Shown here: piece by piece, positions 16,922 through 26,736 of the stretch
Numbering within the stretch: position 1 is the first letter of the stretch
Layout of the letters: each line of letters starts with the position of its first letter
NCBI GenBank assembly: GCA_947466965.1
Contig: CANIFU010000001.1
Span: 1-61,884 of the forward strand
Reading direction: 5' to 3'
DNA length: 61,884 nucleotides
Source: Bacteroidota bacterium
GTDB taxonomy: Bacteria > Bacteroidota > Bacteroidia > 2-12-FULL-35-15
Made by a program: the position numbers and the translations under genes
Notes under the pieces: model-generated
Told to the model about the DNA's origin: nothing
Databases searched by the model: none
The model's input: the letters and a program-made list of their open reading frames with translations, nothing else

Positions 16922-18265
16922 CTAAAGTCGTTCTGCAAAATAAATTTTTGTTGTTTTGTCTGTGATCTTAAAACGTTCGTCTATCCTCAAGCCGATAATC
17001 CATACTATTTTATTCTCAGAAGTGAGAAGCCATATCGTCTCCTTTTGAATCAATGAAAGTTTTTTGTCTATAAAAAAATCACTCAGTTTCTTTTTCCCTT
17101 TCATTCCTAGAGGATAAAAAGAATCTCCCTTTTTCCACTTTCTAATTTCAAGAGGAAATATTAATTTGTCGTAATCAATGTTCGCACAATTTAAAGATGT
17201 TTTTAATAAATGTTCCTGCGTCTTTTTTAAACTAAATGACATTTTAAGGTCAGCTGCTTTTAAGCTTTTTTGATTTTTTTTTACCGGATAGCTTTTATTT
17301 TTATGCGCTGAACTATTTATTTTTTTCTTAATAATATCTTCTACAATCAGATGTTCTCTGTCTTTAATTAATCGGTGAGTTGAAGAAAAAAATTGTTTCC
17401 CAGACTGCTCATTGAGAGAGAATACGATTTCTTCAATGGTTGAAGCATTGAATCCCAATGGATGTAAAAATTCAAATAAATAAGGTTCGACAGGGTTTAA
17501 TCGATTCAATTCTTTAATCGATATTCTGCTTGAATGTAAATCCTCTGATACTATTTTTTTTTGCTTCGCAGAAATTTCTTTTTTGTAAATCTTTTCAACA
17601 TTACTAAACCTCTTGATTTCATCAATTATGGTTTGATTAATTTTTGGGTTGAGCTCTTTAAGTAGCGGGATTAGTTGAAGACGAATTTTATTTCTTAGGT
17701 ATTTATCGGAAGCATTACTGCTATCTTCACGATGTTTTAATTTGTTATTTTTAGAAAAAGCAAGGATCTCATCTTTGCTCATGAAAAGTAATGGACGAAT
17801 TATCATTCCTTGTTTCGGTAATATTCCGTGAAGTCCTGAAATACCAGTTCCCCGAATGAGGTTAATGAAAAATGTTTCGATAGAATCGTCACGGTGATGG
17901 GCTGTTGCAATAAAGTTGTATTTGTATTGCGACCTAATTTCTTCGAACCAATTATAGCGCAATTCTCTCGCTGCTTGCTGAATAGAAAGTTTGTTTTTTT
18001 TAGAATAGGATGAGGTTTCGAAAGTAACGGAGTGAAGTTGAGCGTTATATTTCTCAGCAAGCTCTTCTACAAATGATTCATCCACATCGCTTTCTGCACC
18101 TCGCAATTGGAAATTGCAATGTGCTATACCAAATTTAAATCCTGCTTTGAAGAACAATTCACACATAGAAACAGAATCAATTCCTCCACTTACCGTCAAT
18201 AAAATTTTGTCGGTTGATTTGAACAGATTTTCTTTTTTGATGAATGTGTTAAATAAATGAAGCAT
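16922..18265 (-). CDS. tilS: tRNA(Ile)-lysidine synthetase
   Basis: Converts the wobble C34 of the AUA-reading tRNA-Ile(CAU) to lysidine with ATP and lysine, an essential decoding step. The 447-residue protein has the N-type ATP pyrophosphatase P-loop SGGIDS (26-31), the family motif FATAHHRDDSIETFFINL, then a TilS substrate-binding and C-terminal domain (GMKGKKKLSDFFIDKKL, WIIGLRID). It has normal length for Bacteroidota. It lies 58 nt downstream of pabB and is followed by the PH-like membrane protein. The ATG at 18263-18265 is well supported by alignment of the P-loop to the N terminus. Confidence 0.95.
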   Translation of the reverse strand: MLHLFNTFIKKENLFKSTDKILLTVSGGIDSVSMCELFFKAGFKFGIAHCNFQLRGAESDVDESFVEELAEKYNAQLHSVTFETSSYSKKNKLSIQQAARELRYNWFEEIRSQYKYNFIATAHHRDDSIETFFINLIRGTGISGLHGILPKQGMIIRPLLFMSKDEILAFSKNNKLKHREDSSNASDKYLRNKIRLQLIPLLKELNPKINQTIIDEIKRFSNVEKIYKKEISAKQKKIVSEDLHSSRISIKELNRLNPVEPYLFEFLHPLGFNASTIEEIVFSLNEQSGKQFFSSTHRLIKDREHLIVEDIIKKKINSSAHKNKSYPVKKNQKSLKAADLKMSFSLKKTQEHLLKTSLNCANIDYDKLIFPLEIRKWKKGDSFYPLGMKGKKKLSDFFIDKKLSLIQKETIWLLTSENKIVWIIGLRIDERFKITDKTTKIYFAERL

Positions 18266-18323
18266 GTTACAAATTTACACCTAAGGCTTTAGTATTTTAT
18301 TTAATTGTTATTAATTATAATTT

Positions 18324-19637
18324 TTATTCTAAAGATGCACTTAAAACTTCAAACATAGCTTTTGCTTTTAATAAGCATTCTTCATATTCTTGCTCGGCTT
18401 CTGCTTTTTCTGTGATTGCACTCCCTGTAATAAAAGACACATAATTGTTTTTGGCATTATACAATATACTTCTTATCACAACATTAAAATCAAAGTCTCC
18501 GTCAGGAGAAATGTAACCAACTGCGCCTGAATATAATCCACGCTTGGTTTTTTCATGTTGTTCGATAAGATGCATCGCGCTTATTTTAGGGGCGCCAGTC
18601 ATAGAACCCATTGGGAACATGCTACGAATTATGTTAGTGAAGGAAACGTTCTCTTTTAATTCACAACTAACTGTGGAGATCATATGATGAACTTGCTTGA
18701 AAGTATATATTCCAAATAATTCATCAACCGCAACAGTCCCTTTTTTTGCGATGCGGGATAAGTCATTTCGAACCAAGTCAACAATCATTACATTCTCACT
18801 TCTTTCCTTAATATTGTTAAACAATTCTTTTTTTAATTTTTCATCTTCCGAAGGAATGCTTGATCTTTTAATTGTTCCTTTTATTGGTTGAGAAATAATA
18901 CGGTTTGATTTTTTTTGGATAAAACGTTCAGGACTGGAGCATAATAAATAGTGTTCCTGAAATTTACAATACGCAGAAAATGGAGCGCCAGAAATTTCAT
19001 TTAATTTTTTATAAATATCGGGAGTTTTCAAAATTACTTTTTCAGCAAAAAACTCCTGACAAAAATTAATTTCATAAATATCGCCTTTGTGAATATGTTC
19101 TTTTAGTTGATTGAAGGAGGATATGTAGTCCACTTTTGTGATTTTTGACTGAATATTTATTTTTTCATTTTTCACATCTTTTTGAGAAGGCGAAGTTGAA
19201 AAACAAAAATCAACTATTTCCTTTGCTTCTTTTTCAGAAACAAATTCATCATCGAAATAAAAGCTTGCGCGATCCTTAATTTTTTCAAATACAACTTGCG
19301 GAGCAAAAAATTGAAGAAGTGGGAAATCATGATTGTCGCAGTTGGAGGAACTCAACGGCTCAATAGTATTTTTAAGATCGTAAGTAAGATAGCCAAATAG
19401 CCAGCCCTTCTTTGAATCATAAAATTCTTGCAATTTGATTAATGCATCTAAGGGGTTATAGATGCATAACTCCTGAGTAGCACCAATAGCAATGAGGACA
19501 GACGAAGAGAGATGACGTTTGTCGTTTATATTTACGTTTGAATCAAATACGCAAATTTGTTCAAAGCGTTTGTTAAGCCCTTCAATGTTGATGTTTAATT
19601 CACCAGAAGGAAGTATATAGTCTTGTTTTTTTAGCAC
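18324..19637 (-). CDS. pabB: Aminodeoxychorismate synthase component I
   Basis: Uses chorismate and ammonia (from a PabA glutaminase) to make 4-amino-4-deoxychorismate for folate. The 437-residue protein has the chorismate-binding domain (about 165-430): PIKGT (251-255), whose Lys is typical of PabB rather than TrpE; then ENVMIVDLVRNDLSRIAKKG, MFPMGSMTGAPK and the Glu-rich end EAEQEYEECL. The predicted start is a GTG (19635-19637). A TATCTTTA element sits only 3 nt upstream, so the true start or promoter needs care. No pabA or pabC lies adjacent. Could be bifunctional with TrpE, but the PIKGT motif favours PabB. Confidence 0.9.
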   Translation of the reverse strand: MLKKQDYILPSGELNINIEGLNKRFEQICVFDSNVNINDKRHLSSSVLIAIGATQELCIYNPLDALIKLQEFYDSKKGWLFGYLTYDLKNTIEPLSSSNCDNHDFPLLQFFAPQVVFEKIKDRASFYFDDEFVSEKEAKEIVDFCFSTSPSQKDVKNEKINIQSKITKVDYISSFNQLKEHIHKGDIYEINFCQEFFAEKVILKTPDIYKKLNEISGAPFSAYCKFQEHYLLCSSPERFIQKKSNRIISQPIKGTIKRSSIPSEDEKLKKELFNNIKERSENVMIVDLVRNDLSRIAKKGTVAVDELFGIYTFKQVHHMISTVSCELKENVSFTNIIRSMFPMGSMTGAPKISAMHLIEQHEKTKRGLYSGAVGYISPDGDFDFNVVIRSILYNAKNNYVSFITGSAITEKAEAEQEYEECLLKAKAMFEVLSASLE

Positions 19638-19875
19638 GTGTAAAGATAGTTTTTCGATTTTAATTCCGACAGAATCATTTTTGCCTTAAAATAAAAAGTT
19701 CTTAGCATCTTATTTTTCACCCACCACTCGAATGTATTTTATAATCATAGGTATCTGATGCGTTATTCCCTTTATTATTTAAGCTCTTCGGAGCAATAGT
19801 CAATATATGCATCTGCTTTTATTCCACCCAATTTTAGCGAATTAAGCTGTTCAAAAAGATAAAGTTTTCAACAAA

Positions 19876-19900
19876 GTGGTAAATTGTGGTAAAAAGTGGG
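19876..19900 (+). promoter_or_regulatory. MraZ operator repeats upstream of mraZ
   Basis: Three direct repeats, GTGGT (19876-19880), GTGGT (19886-19890) and GTGGG (19896-19900), lie at an exact 10-bp period, one helical turn. This matches the known MraZ operator, TGGGN repeats separated by 5 nt, that MraZ binds to repress its own dcw operon. The array starts 66 nt before the mraZ ATG. The rest of the 300-nt gap after pabB (19638-19875) shows no gene. Confidence 0.85.
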
Positions 19901-19941
19901 AAAATTGTTTTTATTTTTACACTTTAAACAATAAAACTTCA

Positions 19942-20427
19942 ATGAATAGTCTGTTTGGTGTATATGAATGTAATGCAGATGCGAAGGGTCGCGTGATGCT
20001 TCCTGTTGCGTTCAAGAAACAACTTACTAAAGACTTGAAAGGTGGTTTTGTGATGAAGCGAAGCATTTTTAGTAAGTCGTTAGAGTTGTATCCTATGGGA
20101 ACCTGGAATGAAATGGTGAAAGAAGTGAACAAGCTAAATAAGTTCGTGAAGAAGAATGTTGAGTTTATCAGGATGTTTAACTATGGTGTTGTACCTGTTG
20201 ATTTGGATGCTTCCGGACGTTTGTTGATATCGAAAGATATGATGTCGTTTGCTGGTATGAATAAGAATATTGTAATGGCAGCTGCAGGAGACCGAATTGA
20301 GATTTGGGATAAAAAAGCTTACGAGAAATTTATTAATAGCAGCACTGCAAACTTTGAAAAACTTGCTGAAGATGTAATGGGTGGAATCACTCCTTCAAAC
20401 AATGAAGACAAAGATGCAGTATCATAA
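19942..20427 (+). CDS. mraZ: MraZ, transcriptional regulator of the dcw cluster
   Basis: A 161-residue DNA-binding protein with two SpoVT/AbrB-like MraZ halves. The first (about 1-75) contains CNADAKGRVMLPVAFKK; the second (about 80-145) contains VDLDASGRLLISKDMMSFAG. It represses the dcw operon through the repeats at 19876. The start is the ATG at 19942, since MNSLFGVYECNADAKG is the conserved N terminus; longer starts would begin inside the operator. Its 3' end overlaps the rsmH start, showing translational coupling. Confidence 0.95.
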   Translation: MNSLFGVYECNADAKGRVMLPVAFKKQLTKDLKGGFVMKRSIFSKSLELYPMGTWNEMVKEVNKLNKFVKKNVEFIRMFNYGVVPVDLDASGRLLISKDMMSFAGMNKNIVMAAAGDRIEIWDKKAYEKFINSSTANFEKLAEDVMGGITPSNNEDKDAVS

Positions 20428-21310
20428 TCCTGTTCTTTTAAAAGAGTGTATAGATGGGTTGAATATTAATCCGGAAGGAATCTATGTTGATGTCACATTT
20501 GGTGGTGGCGGTCATTCTCGTGAGATTTTAAAGCATTTAACAACTGGTAAGCTATATGCTTTTGATCAAGATGAAGATGCTGTTAAAAACACTATTGATG
20601 ATGAGCGATTTGTACTTATCAAACAAAATTTCAGATACCTGAAAAATTTTTTGAAAATGTATAATGCACTTCCGGTTGATGGTTTGCTTGCTGATTTAGG
20701 TGTTTCTTCACATCAGTTTGATGAAGCAGAGCGTGGATTTTCTATTCGTTTTGATGCAAGATTGGATATGAGAATGGATCAGAATGCAAGCCAAACGGCA
20801 GCAGAAGTTTTGAATACATATAGTGAAGACGCGTTGAAGCATGTTTTTAGATTGTATGGAGAGGTTGATAATGCAGGTTATTTGGCTTCTATTATTTTTC
20901 ATAACCGAAAAGATAAGCAGATTGAAACGGTGAATGATTTGAAGACAATGATTCTTAAATGTGTGAAAAAGGGTAGAGAAAATCAATATTATGCGCAAGT
21001 TTTTCAGGCATTGCGTATCGAAGTCAATAAAGAATTGGATGTATTGCAAGATTTGTTGATTCAAAGCTTGGAGGTTTTGAAGCCTGGTGGGAGATTAGTT
21101 GTGATTTCCTATCATTCCTTGGAAGACCGACTAGTTAAAAATATAATGAGAAGTGGAAAGTTTGAAGGGGATATTGAGAAAGATTTTTACGGAAATCCGT
21201 TGACACCATTCAAGCAAATTACAAGGAAGCCGATTGTGCCTAGTGAAAAAGAGAATTTAGAAAATAGCAGAGCGAGAAGTGCAAAATTGAGAATAGCAGA
21301 AAAGAAATAA
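20402..21310 (+). CDS. rsmH: 16S rRNA (cytosine1402-N4)-methyltransferase
   Basis: Methylates N4 of C1402 in 16S rRNA using SAM. The protein of about 302 residues starts near YHNPVLLKECIDGL, with the SAM motif VTFGGGGHSREIL and the family motifs LADLGVSSHQFD, ERGFSIRFDARLDMRMD, PGGRLVVISYHSLEDR and NSRARSAKLR. ATG codons at 20402 and 20414 are both plausible, as is a GTG at 20381. The gene overlaps the 3' end of mraZ by 26 nt in another frame (14 nt if the 20414 ATG is used). It is the second gene of the dcw operon. Confidence 0.95.
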   Translation: MKTKMQYHNPVLLKECIDGLNINPEGIYVDVTFGGGGHSREILKHLTTGKLYAFDQDEDAVKNTIDDERFVLIKQNFRYLKNFLKMYNALPVDGLLADLGVSSHQFDEAERGFSIRFDARLDMRMDQNASQTAAEVLNTYSEDALKHVFRLYGEVDNAGYLASIIFHNRKDKQIETVNDLKTMILKCVKKGRENQYYAQVFQALRIEVNKELDVLQDLLIQSLEVLKPGGRLVVISYHSLEDRLVKNIMRSGKFEGDIEKDFYGNPLTPFKQITRKPIVPSEKENLENSRARSAKLRIAEKK

Positions 21311-21397
21311 ATATCTGTTTCAAAAAAAACTAAACATATATAAATTAAATAAAACAATTTTTTTCGATGAAACGAACATGTTGTTTTTTGTAAAAAA

Positions 21398-21811
21398 ATG
21401 GGGAATAAATTTAAAGAGCAAACAACAGTAGAAGAGCCTAACGTTTCAAAACCTGTCAAGGAAAATAAAGTGGTGCGTTCTGTTGCGAATGTTGTAAGTG
21501 GTAATTTTTTATCAAAAGAAACGACGCTTAAAAATTTACCATACATTTTTTTCTTGTCTTTCCTTGCTGTTTGTTATATCGCAAAAGGATATTACGATGA
21601 TGATCAGGTTAGAAAATTAAACCGATTGACAAATGAAAAAAAAGAATTGAAAACGCAATACATCGTTGTGAAAGATTCTTTAGTAATAAAGAGTAAACAA
21701 ACAGAAGTTGCAAAAGCATTAGCTGCACAAACATCTGGAATAAAGGAGTCGGTGGTGCCTCCTAAAAAAATTGTTGTAAAAATAGTTAATACAAACCCTA
21801 AAATAGATTAA
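21398..21811 (+). CDS. ftsL: FtsL-like division protein
   Basis: 137 residues at the position of ftsL, between rsmH and ftsI. It has a cytoplasmic N-terminal part (about 1-45), a single membrane helix (LPYIFFLSFLAVCYIAKGYY, about 47-66), then a short coiled-coil-like periplasmic part (VRKLNRLTNEKKELKTQYI) and a Lys/Val-rich tail. It would form the FtsQLB-type complex that activates septal peptidoglycan synthesis. Primary sequence is poorly conserved in this family, so the call relies on topology and order. The stop lies 4 nt before the TTG of ftsI. Confidence 0.85.
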   Translation: MGNKFKEQTTVEEPNVSKPVKENKVVRSVANVVSGNFLSKETTLKNLPYIFFLSFLAVCYIAKGYYDDDQVRKLNRLTNEKKELKTQYIVVKDSLVIKSKQTEVAKALAAQTSGIKESVVPPKKIVVKIVNTNPKID

Positions 21812-21815
21812 TACT

Positions 21816-23930
21816 TTGGAAGTTAAAAAAGACATACTGTGGCGTGTATATCTCATATATTTTTTTATATGCCTCTTTGGTATCGCCATTATTTCCAAAA
21901 TAGTTATCATCCAATTTTCTGAAGGAGATGCCCTAAGATCTCAGGCGGAAAAATTCTCAACACGCTTTTTTGATATCGAAGCGGTTCGCGGAAATATCTA
22001 CGATGCAAATGGAATTTTACTTGCTACTTCGCTGCCTTATTTTGAAGTAGGAATGGATGTAAATACCGAGGCAATTTCCTATGAGCTGTTTAAAGAGAAT
22101 GTAGATTCTCTTTCTGTTTGCCTTTCAAATTTATTTAAAGACAAGACCTACAAAGACTATAGAAAATTGCTTGTTAATGCAAGAAGAAGTGGTGATAGAT
22201 GGGTTGTGTTGCATCGCGATGTATCATATACTGATCTCCAGAAAATGAAAAAATTTCCAATTCTTCGCAGAGGAAAAAATCGTGGTGGTTTTGTTTATCT
22301 GCAAACAAATAAACGTGAGCGTCCTTTTCAGTTTTTAGCCGCACGTACAATTGGTAAAGTAAATGAAAATGGAACAGGAAAATCATTCGGGCTAGAGGTA
22401 GCTTTTGATAGTGTGTTGCTTGGTAAAAGTGGACAACGATGGATGCAGAAAATTGCTGGAAACGTTTGGCGTCCAATAAATGATGATAATGAAATTGATC
22501 CCGAAGATGGTGATGATATCGTTTCAACAATAGATATTAATGTGCAGGATGTGGCTGAGAACTCATTGATGAATTCATTGAGAAAACATGGCGCTGATCA
22601 TGGTTGTTTGGTTTTGATGGAAATTAAAACAGGAGAGGTTAAAGCCATTGCAAACTTGAAACGGACGAAAGATTCCACCTATGTAGAAAACTTGAATTAC
22701 GCTGTAGGTTCTGCTACGGTTCCCGGTTCTACTTTTAAACTTCCTTCATTAGTTGCCGTAATGGAGGATCATAATGTAAGCTTGAATGAAATTGTGGATA
22801 TCGGAAATGGGGTTTGCTATTACAGCAACGAAAGAGTTGCCGATTCTCATCCTCCTGTAAAAAGTAAAATTACTGTGCAGGAGGTTTTTGAATTGTCTTC
22901 CAATGTTGGTGTTACTAAAATTATTTCCCGCTATTATTCAAAAAATCCTCAGCAATATATTGACCGATTGTATAAGATGAATTTGAATGACCCTTTAAAT
23001 ATTCCAATTCCAGGAGAAGGGAAGCCATATATAAAAGATACAAAAGATAAAACCTGGTCTAAGATTTCTTTGCAATGGATCAGTTATGGTTATGAAACAA
23101 GAATCACTCCGTTACAGATCCTGAATTTTTATGCAGCTATTGCAAATGATGGTAAAATGATGCGGCCAATGTTTATAAAACAAATTACTAATCGTGGAAA
23201 GTCAATCAAAATTTTTGAACCAGAAGTTATTAATCCAGCAATTTGTTCTAAAGCAACCGCTCAGAAAGCAAGAAAAATGATGGAAGGTGTTGTAACAAAT
23301 GGAACAGCTAAAAGCTTGAGAGCTGCAGATTATCAAATTGCTGGAAAAACAGGTACTGCGCAAATGGGCATTGTTAATGGAAAGATGACGTATCAAGCTT
23401 CTTTTGTAGGTTATTTTCCTGCTGATAATCCTAAGTATGCATGTATTGTTGTTGTTAGTGCACCAAGTGGAGATTCTTATTATGGTGGTTCTGTTGCGGG
23501 GCCCGTTTTTAAGGATGTTGCCGATAAAGTTTATTCTACGAGTCTGGAAATTCATAAAGAGATTAATAACATTCAGCCTAAATATGCGCTTACTGCACCC
23601 AAAGTGAAGTGTGGTTACCAGCATGATATTGAAAATGTATTGAAAGTATTGAAAGTGAAAAATACTACAAATGATGAAAAGTCAGAATGGGTTTCTGCTT
23701 TATCAAACGATTCAATCTCTGTTTCTCTGTCATCTAAGTTTCCTGAAGAAACTTTGAAAAAAGGAATAGTTCCAAACTTATTTGGTATGACTGCACGTGA
23801 TGTATTGTTTTTGTTAGAGAACAACGGAATTCGCGTTCAACTTATTGGAAGTGGAGCTGTTGCAACGCAATCAAAAGCTGCAGGAACTCCTTTTGTTAAA
23901 GGTTCAAAAATAGTATTGCAGTTGATATAA
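21816..23930 (+). CDS. ftsI: Septal penicillin-binding protein 3 with PASTA domain
   Basis: A class B transpeptidase that cross-links septal peptidoglycan with FtsW. The 704-residue protein has an N-terminal membrane anchor (about 8-30), a PBP dimer domain (about 45-215), and a transpeptidase domain with the catalytic motifs STFK (Ser305), SSN (361-363) and KTGT (511-514). A C-terminal PASTA domain follows (about 645-704, with VPNLFGMTARDVLFLLENNG). Translation starts at TTG (21816): it gives the complete anchor MEVKKDILWRVYLIYFF, and no ATG is nearby. Confidence 0.95.
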   Translation: MEVKKDILWRVYLIYFFICLFGIAIISKIVIIQFSEGDALRSQAEKFSTRFFDIEAVRGNIYDANGILLATSLPYFEVGMDVNTEAISYELFKENVDSLSVCLSNLFKDKTYKDYRKLLVNARRSGDRWVVLHRDVSYTDLQKMKKFPILRRGKNRGGFVYLQTNKRERPFQFLAARTIGKVNENGTGKSFGLEVAFDSVLLGKSGQRWMQKIAGNVWRPINDDNEIDPEDGDDIVSTIDINVQDVAENSLMNSLRKHGADHGCLVLMEIKTGEVKAIANLKRTKDSTYVENLNYAVGSATVPGSTFKLPSLVAVMEDHNVSLNEIVDIGNGVCYYSNERVADSHPPVKSKITVQEVFELSSNVGVTKIISRYYSKNPQQYIDRLYKMNLNDPLNIPIPGEGKPYIKDTKDKTWSKISLQWISYGYETRITPLQILNFYAAIANDGKMMRPMFIKQITNRGKSIKIFEPEVINPAICSKATAQKARKMMEGVVTNGTAKSLRAADYQIAGKTGTAQMGIVNGKMTYQASFVGYFPADNPKYACIVVVSAPSGDSYYGGSVAGPVFKDVADKVYSTSLEIHKEINNIQPKYALTAPKVKCGYQHDIENVLKVLKVKNTTNDEKSEWVSALSNDSISVSLSSKFPEETLKKGIVPNLFGMTARDVLFLLENNGIRVQLIGSGAVATQSKAAGTPFVKGSKIVLQLI

Positions 23931-23994
23931 ATAAAGCGCCTGAAGTTTTTAATGAAAATGGAAGTATCTATTTAGCAAAGAGTAAAATGAATTT

Positions 23995-25458
23995 ATGAAA
24001 TTATTAAAAGACATATTATACAAAGCAGGAATAGTTGAAGTGGTTGGTTCTACCAATCTCGCTATTACTTCCCTAACCTTTGATTCACGTAATATTGAAA
24101 AAGATAGTTTATTTATTGCTATTAAAGGAACTCAGAGTGACGGGCACGTATATATCAACGATGTTATTTCTAAAGGTACTATTGCTGTATTGTGTGAAGA
24201 ATTTCCAGCTGAATTAAATGAGAAAATAACGTATGTGAAAGTGTTGGATTCTTCAGCTGCTTTAGGCATTGTGGCTTCTAATTTTTATGATAATCCATCC
24301 GAAAAATTAAAATTAATAGGCGTTACTGGAACGAACGGAAAAACGACTACCGTAACCTTGCTTTTTAATTTATTTAAAAAATTAGGATATAAGGTTGGAT
24401 TGCTTTCTACTGTAAAAAATCAAATCAATAACGATGTTCTCCTCTCAACACATACCACACCCGATGCAATACAGTTAAATGCGCTGCTTCGTCAGATGTT
24501 AGAGAAAGGATGTACACATTGTTTTATGGAGGTGAGTTCTCACGCAGTTGTTCAAAATCGAATTAATGGTATCCATTTTATTGGTGGTGTTTTTACAAAC
24601 ATTACGCACGATCATTTAGATTATCATAAAACATTCGATGCTTACATCAAAGCGAAAAAGCGTTTTTTTGATTTGCTTGGACGCAATGCATTTGCTCTTA
24701 CAAATAAAGATGACGCCAACGGAGAAGTGATGTTGCAAAATGCAAAAGCAACAAAAAAAACATATTCATTGCGATCGATGGCTGATTTTAAATGTAAAGT
24801 TATCGAAAATCAATTTAGTGGTTTGCTTTTGAATATCGATAATCAGGAAGTTTGGAGCAAGCTGATTGGCAGTTTTAATGCATATAATTTACTTGCAGTT
24901 TATGCAACTGCTGTTTTGTTGAAAGAAGATAAAACAAATGTTCTCACAACGTTAAGTTCTCTATCTTCTGTTGAAGGTCGTTTTCAATATATTAGAACAG
25001 ATAATGGAATAATCGGAATTGTTGATTATGCGCATACGCCGGATGCACTTCAAAATGTTCTAAAAACAATTTCAGATATCAGATCAGGTAATGAACAAGT
25101 AATATCTGTTGTTGGATGTGGCGGCGACAGAGATGCTTCTAAGCGTCCAATAATGGCTAAGATTGCTTGTGACTTAAGTAATAAAGTGATTCTAACTTCT
25201 GATAATCCAAGAAGCGAAGATCCCGATGCAATCATTAAACAAATGCAGCAAGGTGTTGATGCTGTTAATAATAAAAAAACAATTTCTATTACCGAAAGAA
25301 GTGAAGCAATAAAAACTGCATGTTCTTACGCAAAACCAGGAGATATTATTTTGATTGCTGGCAAAGGACATGAAAAATATCAGGAAATAAGAGGAGTAAA
25401 GCATGATTTCGATGATATGTTGGTGTTGCAGGATAATTTAAAATTATTTGAAAAATAA
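23995..25458 (+). CDS. murE: UDP-MurNAc-L-Ala-D-Glu:meso-DAP ligase
   Basis: Adds the third amino acid to the peptidoglycan stem in the cytoplasm, using ATP. The 487-residue protein has the three Mur domains: N-terminal (TFDSRNIEKDSLFIAIKG), central ATPase with GVTGTNGKTTT (about 109-119), and C-terminal with VVGCGGDRDASKRP. The motif DNPR (403-406) is the known determinant for meso-diaminopimelate rather than lysine, so this organism should have DAP-type peptidoglycan. It starts 64 nt after ftsI. murF is not in the cluster. Confidence 0.96.
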   Translation: MKLLKDILYKAGIVEVVGSTNLAITSLTFDSRNIEKDSLFIAIKGTQSDGHVYINDVISKGTIAVLCEEFPAELNEKITYVKVLDSSAALGIVASNFYDNPSEKLKLIGVTGTNGKTTTVTLLFNLFKKLGYKVGLLSTVKNQINNDVLLSTHTTPDAIQLNALLRQMLEKGCTHCFMEVSSHAVVQNRINGIHFIGGVFTNITHDHLDYHKTFDAYIKAKKRFFDLLGRNAFALTNKDDANGEVMLQNAKATKKTYSLRSMADFKCKVIENQFSGLLLNIDNQEVWSKLIGSFNAYNLLAVYATAVLLKEDKTNVLTTLSSLSSVEGRFQYIRTDNGIIGIVDYAHTPDALQNVLKTISDIRSGNEQVISVVGCGGDRDASKRPIMAKIACDLSNKVILTSDNPRSEDPDAIIKQMQQGVDAVNNKKTISITERSEAIKTACSYAKPGDIILIAGKGHEKYQEIRGVKHDFDDMLVLQDNLKLFEK

Positions 25459-25473
25459 TAAACCATAAAAACA

Positions 25474-26736
25474 ATGTTCTACTATTTATTCGACTTTTTA
25501 GATAAACAATTTGATGTTCCCGGAGCAGGAGTTTTTCATTATATCTCTTTCCGCGCTGCAATGGCTCTAATCGGATCTCTTTTAATTTCATTGGTTTTTG
25601 GAAAACGAATCATCAATCTACTGCATCGTAAACAAGTTGGTGAAACAGTGCGTGACCTTGGTTTAAATGGTCAGTTAGAAAAAAAGGGAACACCTACCAT
25701 GGGAGGTTTAATTATTTTATCTGCAATTGTTGTTCCTACATTGTTTTTTGCAAAACTTCATAATATATATATTATTCTATTGCTGCTTTCTACTGTTTGG
25801 CTTGGAGCAATTGGTTTTTTGGATGATTACATTAAAGTATTCAAAAAAAATAAAGCGGGATTAGCAGGTAAATTTAAAGTGCTCGGACAAATTGGTATCG
25901 GACTTATTGTTGGAATAACTCTTTATTGTAATGATGAAGTTGTTGTGAAAGAAAAAATATTTGCAGGTAAAATTCCAACAATGGATGTTGTTAGTACTTC
26001 CGAGAAAAATACTCAAATCGCAATTTATTCTGAAGAAGCAACCAAGTCTATGAAGACGACCATACCTTTTGTGAAAAATAATGAATTTGACTATTCTTCC
26101 CTGCTTTCATTTTTAGGTGAAGGATATCAAAAATGGGCTTGGATCATTTTTATTCCCTTTGTGATCATTATTGTTACCGCAGTATCCAATGGAGCAAATA
26201 TTACAGATGGTATTGATGGTTTGGCGACAGGCACATCCGCTATTATTGGAGTTGTTTTGGGCATTCTCGCTTACGTTTCGGGTAATACGGTGTTCGCTGA
26301 TTATTTGAATATCATGTACATTCCGAATTCTGGTGAACTGGTAATTTTTATTGCCGCTTTTGTAGGAGCTTGTGTTGGTTTCTTGTGGTATAATTCTTTT
26401 CCTGCTCAGGTTTTTATGGGTGATACTGGCAGTTTGGCCTTGGGTGGAATTATTGCTGTTTTTGCAATAGCTATTCGTAAAGAACTTCTTATTCCAATTT
26501 TATGTGGCGTATTTCTGGTTGAAAATGTATCAGTGATGCTTCAAGTAGCCTATTTCAAAAGAATGAAGAAAAAATTTGGAATTGAATATGCGCGCGAAAA
26601 TAGGCTTTTTAAAATGGCGCCTTTGCACCATCACTATCAAAAATTGGGAATGCATGAATCGAAAATAGTATCCCGTTTTTGGATCATAGGAATTATGCTT
26701 GCTGTTTTAACAATTGTAACATTAAAGTTAAGATAA
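25474..26736 (+). CDS. mraY: Phospho-MurNAc-pentapeptide transferase
   Basis: Transfers phospho-MurNAc-pentapeptide to undecaprenyl phosphate, making lipid I, at the inner membrane. The 420-residue protein is longer than the usual 330-360 because of an extra loop (about 150-215), common in Bacteroidota. About ten membrane helices are seen. Motifs: [22 protein letters not shown]-type Asp pair (about 112-122), [27 protein letters not shown] and the HHH motif [12 protein letters not shown]. Its stop codon directly abuts the ATG of murD. Confidence 0.96.
   Translation: MFYYLFDFLDKQFDVPGAGVFHYISFRAAMALIGSLLISLVFGKRIINLLHRKQVGETVRDLGLNGQLEKKGTPTMGGLIILSAIVVPTLFFAKLHNIYIILLLLSTVWLGAIGFLDDYIKVFKKNKAGLAGKFKVLGQIGIGLIVGITLYCNDEVVVKEKIFAGKIPTMDVVSTSEKNTQIAIYSEEATKSMKTTIPFVKNNEFDYSSLLSFLGEGYQKWAWIIFIPFVIIIVTAVSNGANITDGIDGLATGTSAIIGVVLGILAYVSGNTVFADYLNIMYIPNSGELVIFIAAFVGACVGFLWYNSFPAQVFMGDTGSLALGGIIAVFAIAIRKELLIPILCGVFLVENVSVMLQVAYFKRMKKKFGIEYARENRLFKMAPLHHHYQKLGMHESKIVSRFWIIGIMLAVLTIVTLKLR

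Noticed and set aside
19641-19648. TATCTTTA box just before the pabB GTG as a promoter
   Set aside because: It lies only 3 nt from the start codon, so transcription would begin inside the gene. It is either chance or means that the real start is further in; it is not listed as a promoter.
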